From assembly GCA_947172415.1 (NCBI GenBank), contig OX359197.1, forward strand, positions 806,001 to 870,000: a stretch of DNA of 64,000 nt, in the 5' to 3' direction. Positions 61,001 through 64,000 of this stretch are shown here, piece by piece (position 1 is the stretch's first letter; each line of letters opens with the position of its first letter). Under the pieces are notes generated by a model that saw nothing but the letters and a program-made list of their open reading frames with translations, searched no databases and was not told the origin of the DNA. A program made the position numbers and the translations under genes. Origin of the DNA: Chondrosia reniformis. Its lineage: Eukaryota > Porifera > Demospongiae > Chondrillida > Chondrillidae.

Positions 61001-62695
61001 CTACTTGTCAGAATAGAGGCCTGGGTCTACTTGTCTGAATAGAGGCCTGGGTCTACTTGTCAGAATAGAGGCCCGGGTCTACTTGTCAGAATAGAGGCCT
61101 GGGTCTACTTGTCTGAATAGAGGCCCAGGTCTACTTGTCGGAATAGAGGCCCGGGTCTACTTGTCTGAACAGAGGCCCAGGTCTACTTGTCTGAATAGAG
61201 GCCTGGGTCTACTTGTCTGAATAGAGGCCCGGGTCTACTTGTCGGAATAGAGGCCTGGGTCTACTTGTCTGAATAGAGGCCCAGGTCTCTATTAGAACAA
61301 CATGGTAGGCCCTACATATACAATGTATGCTAACCATTTGTCACCACATTTAATGACAGATTAATTGAGTAATAGCAGTAGTTATGTAACTCATTGTTGA
61401 CACAAGCACACTGAATAAAAAGGTCTATGTTCCATAACTAATATAATCATTGATTATTGGACAGGTTAGTAGGGCTTGTACAAGAGGCAGGTAGTAATGC
61501 ATGAGGTATACGATTGGTACATATCACAGCTCACTAGCTGATATAGCCTATATGCAACTCTCTCAAGTTTGGTGTCTGGCAATTTTTGGGTGAAAATAAT
61601 ACTTGTGGTTTGACAATCACTACATTTATCACCATGTCTGTGGAATTGACATTGATATATCATATTAGAGAATATATACGTACATTGCCTGCTTCTGTTC
61701 CTCAACATGTCTGCTAATCAAGGCTTCCATTAGGGAAGATCTAATCCCCTTACGTACGTAGGGTTGCCTTTCAAAACTGTGTTTTTGCCACCCCAAGATA
61801 TTTTCTAAAAGCACCCTACCAATTGTAACTATGTATGTGAACCTTGTTGACGTTGTGTGATGGAGACTGTAGTTCTTGTTCTCACTACGTACTCTACTGT
61901 TTGGTATTGTTATCTAGTTGTGCTAAAGTCATGTTTTTACTTCAATGACTGCTATACAATAAATGGTTCTTTCTGTGCATTATAGGACCCTTACTGTATC
62001 ACTTTGCTGACATGGGAAGAGAACTGTCTATTGAACTTGCATATGAAGACATTCGGACAATAGCTGAAAAGCAGTTTGGATTTTCATTTTTGGTAATTCT
62101 GTGAATGTTAATGCTATTATATATTCATCGATTGTAAGGAAGGTCAACTTATTTCATAATATTTCCTAGATGCCTTTATCATACAGATGTCATATTATTA
62201 TAACATACTCAATAAAGTAGGTTTGTAAATTATAGCCACTTTTACCTAAATTCAAAAAATTCTGCGATAGTCTATTTTCATAGCTGACTGACAAAGTCAT
62301 CAGTCAGCCATTTTTATAATGACCCTGTTGGCCATTAATTAGTTGCTGACATTTGAATATTTTATGTATCAGTATGTGAGAAGAATACCGTGGCAGCTCT
62401 ATAATGGCAGGTGTGCAATCTAATACAAGCTCTGGCATGTGTTATAATAATATTGTGTAGGAGTCCACATATGTTAATCCAACCTTTGTTTTCACCTTTC
62501 ACAAGATCTCATATTCTCTTCATCTGTAGTTTTGAGAAAGAGCTTTGTTCGTACTATTGAATTTGTTTTTATTTCTTCTTCCTCTTGACACAGAAGGAGC
62601 TGACATCTGTTAACTGCAGCTACCTCACAGATCCCAATTGCATGATGCAGACATTCTACAAGTGTGTCTTCTCCGTTGCAAAGAAACCCCTATGA
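55042..62695 (+). CDS. CARNMT1: Carnosine N-methyltransferase (N2227 family)
   Basis: Ten exons: 55042-55178, 55411-55606, 55839-55940, 57362-57435, 57894-57967, 58053-58119, 58358-58536, 59597-59710, 61986-62092 and 62594-62695. They sum to exactly 384 codons (383 aa). CARNMT1 uses S-adenosylmethionine to methylate carnosine to anserine. The SAM-binding loop is [17 protein letters not shown]. Other family blocks are [100 protein letters not shown], and [11 protein letters not shown]. Acceptor choice before exon 7 (cag|TTCTC, not the later ccag) is fixed by phase. The start ATG lies in a context of no upstream in-frame homology. Three large minisatellites occupy its introns without touching exons. 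Confidence 0.96.
55972..57025. repeat. 37-bp minisatellite in CARNMT1 intron 3
   Basis: About 28 units with core tatctcctatacctatgact and interspersed single-base variants (ctat/ccat, aaaa/aact). Starts 32 bp after the exon ending at 55940. Confidence 0.95.
57517..57735 (-). mobile_element. Hammerhead-bearing repeat, copy H5
   Basis: Full-length minus-strand copy from the ribozyme (57664-57714) to the conserved end at 57517. CTGATGA, GGG/CCC stem II, GAAA, stem III ACGGCTGT, triplet GTC; stem I GGATCA/TGACCC has one A-C mismatch. It lies in CARNMT1 intron 4. Confidence 0.72.
58790..59480. repeat. 16-bp minisatellite in CARNMT1 intron 7
   Basis: About 40 units of cacttccatacactca and the cactcc variant. 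Opens a long plus-strand frame ([16 protein letters not shown] pattern) that is not coding. Confidence 0.95.
59755..60010 (-). mobile_element. Hammerhead-bearing repeat, copy H6, partial head-to-tail dimer
   Basis: Minus strand: a complete unit (ribozyme about 59950-60000, end at 59802) is followed directly by the ribozyme part of another unit, starting in stem II (ggaattcccagaaacagctg). Stem II of the complete unit is damaged. Head-to-tail joins are expected for elements copied from circular or multimeric RNA. Confidence 0.7.
60590..61290. repeat. 26-bp minisatellite in CARNMT1 intron 8
   Basis: About 27 units with core aggcctgggtctacttgtct and ggcccggg variants, the most GC-rich array in the window. 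Confidence 0.95.
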
Positions 62696-62985
62696 ATGTG
62701 ATTTTCGTTCATGTACGTATCTCGTTTGTGTAACAGATGGTGCATGCTTTTTATTTCTTTTTATTAAAATTTTTTGTTGGAGTGAATTTCATCGATAGCC
62801 CACACTCATGAATATCATTTAAGAGTTATTCTAGGGCCCTATGAATATGACCTTGGCTTGCTAAGGATTCTATGAATAACGTTAAAAGGTCGTAGTTCTG
62901 TCGTAAATCCATTTAGGGAATTGAGATTTTCGCAGCATCGCACAGATTTCGACTAAAACCTTCAAATTGTGTACTAAGGGCAGAC

Positions 62986-63219
62986 ATGTCAAACGAACAA
63001 ACTAAACAGTTAACTCCCGAACAAGAAGAACAGTATCGCAAGATGGAAGAAGCTACTCGAAAGGAAGCTGCCAAGCTGGTGGACGGGGAGATGGAGGAAG
63101 AGAGAAAGAGACGGATCAGTGAGATGGGAAAGGAGATTACAGACCAGGAGCGGGTTGCAGCGATGGATCGCCTCGTTCACGTACAGGAATCCCTGCTACG
63201 ACAAGTAAACTATCTCAAG
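62986..63219 (+). CDS. First exon of an unidentified coiled-coil gene, continues right
   Basis: 78 codons from an ATG at 62986, 290 bp after the CARNMT1 stop on the same strand, ending at a consensus donor (CTCAAG|GTGGGT) in phase 0. The sequence is highly charged, with heptad-like spacing (PEQEEQYRKMEEATRKEAAK, then EEERKRRISEMGKEI and RLVHVQESLLRQVNYL), so a coiled coil is likely. GC content is raised relative to flanks, as expected for a real exon. I do not recognise the family. The rest lies beyond the window or in later exons not seen here. Confidence 0.6.
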
Positions 63220-64000
63220 GTGGGTCAGCGTGAAGCCGTATAGTTGATAGGCAAAAGTGCCGAATAGACAGTTAAACGACTCCTTAATCTATGGTCAGAC
63301 TACCCTTAACTGGCTGTTTGTCCATCACACGTGATTAATAAGTGCTGACTCTTATCTTATCATAGATAGTCTGTGTTGAAGGGAAGGGTATGGACGAATA
63401 TGGTAGTATATTGGCCTGGATGGTCTATAAATGTATATATATGTACTTAAACAACTAATGCTTATACAACTAATATGTACCTGATACCATACCTAACATA
63501 TTAGCATATATGGCTGTAGGCTATTAAAAGTAGCACATCCAAGAATACACTAATTATAAATGCATTTGATCTGTATGATTTGACTTCTGTAATCATTTCT
63601 GTTCAAAATGTAAGCACTCACTATTAGAGCCACATTTCTGTCCAAAATGTAAGCATTCACTATTAAAGCTACATTTCTGTCCAAAATGTAAGCACGCACT
63701 ATTAAAGCCACATTTCTGTCCAAAATGTAAGCACTCACTATTAAAGCTACAATTCTGTCCAAAATGTAAGCACTCACTATTAAAGCTACAATTCTGTCCA
63801 AAATGTAAGCACTCACTATTAAAGCTACATTTCTGTCCAAGATGTATGAATATACTACGACTTGGAAGTATTGAGAATTTGAAATGAATAGAAAAAACAG
63901 TCTGTTGATGCACCTAGTGTGTATGGCTTCCAAGGTCAGGTCGTAGCCTTATTACTGCATATCCAGTTACATACACTGGTATGGTCTCATTATGTTGAGA
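63220..64000. other. Intron with a 39-bp tandem repeat
   Basis: From 63595 to about 63845 there are roughly six units of 39 bp (core ctgtccaaaatgtaagcact). Because 39 is a multiple of 3, minus frames stay open (ILDRNVALIVSAY), but no splice or homology support is seen. The rest is featureless. Confidence 0.85.

Noticed and set aside
63550-63933. Minus-strand repeat proteins of 106-127 aa
   Set aside because: 39-bp tandem repeat keeps frames open; no codon bias, homology or splice signals.

Overview
This 64 kb window is animal nuclear DNA. It is AT-rich, and its genes are split into short exons by GT-AG introns whose phases match across the splice sites. The gene set is metazoan: ceramide synthase, TAPT1, an ITIH-type C-terminal domain, a PEAK-like pseudokinase, an LRRC71-like protein and CARNMT1. 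Small introns, divergent genes with little space between them and many intronic minisatellites fit an early-branching animal such as a demosponge (Amphimedon-like). That placement is inferred from style; the species is not identified.

Layout. 1-2764 (-): ceramide synthase 1, whose 3' end lies outside the window. 3.9-7.8 kb (-): ceramide synthase 2, a tandem paralogue with the same exon plan. 7.9-18.3 kb (-): an array of secreted proteins related to the ITIH C-terminal domain. It has two intact copies (A, F), two damaged full-length copies (B, C), three fragments (D, E, G) and a stray ceramide synthase exon 1. 19.07-23.29 kb (-): TAPT1, 11 exons. 23.8-32.6 kb (-): five loci for tiny membrane proteins (types A and B) with NPxY-type tails, built by tandem duplication. 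One locus carries a duplicated TAPT1 promoter and exon 1 spliced in frame. 32.9-38.96 kb (-): LRRC71-like gene, 10 exons. 39.05-47.77 kb (+): PEAK-like pseudokinase, starting 93 bp from the LRRC71-like gene. 48.4-49.3 kb (-): unresolved GC-richer segment. 52.8-53.4 kb (-): small secreted cysteine-rich protein. 55.04-62.70 kb (+): CARNMT1, 10 exons. 62.99 kb (+): first exon of a gene that leaves the window.

The intergenic and intronic DNA is rich in small mobile elements: tRNA-derived SINEs, a pogo/Tigger-like MITE, fold-back elements, and a GIY-YIG fragment of probable Penelope-like origin. A repeated element of about 200 bp carries what looks like a complete hammerhead ribozyme (core, three stems, cleavage triplet), as in retrozymes. 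The two most unusual observations are these ribozyme-bearing repeats and the family of NPxY micro-membrane proteins with its TAPT1-exon chimera.

The genes do not form one pathway. Two are ER membrane proteins (ceramide synthases, TAPT1), one is a scaffold pseudokinase, one is a metabolic methyltransferase, and the tandem families are secreted or membrane proteins of unknown role. All exon boundaries were read by eye from splice consensus, phase and homology, and may be off by a base or two.
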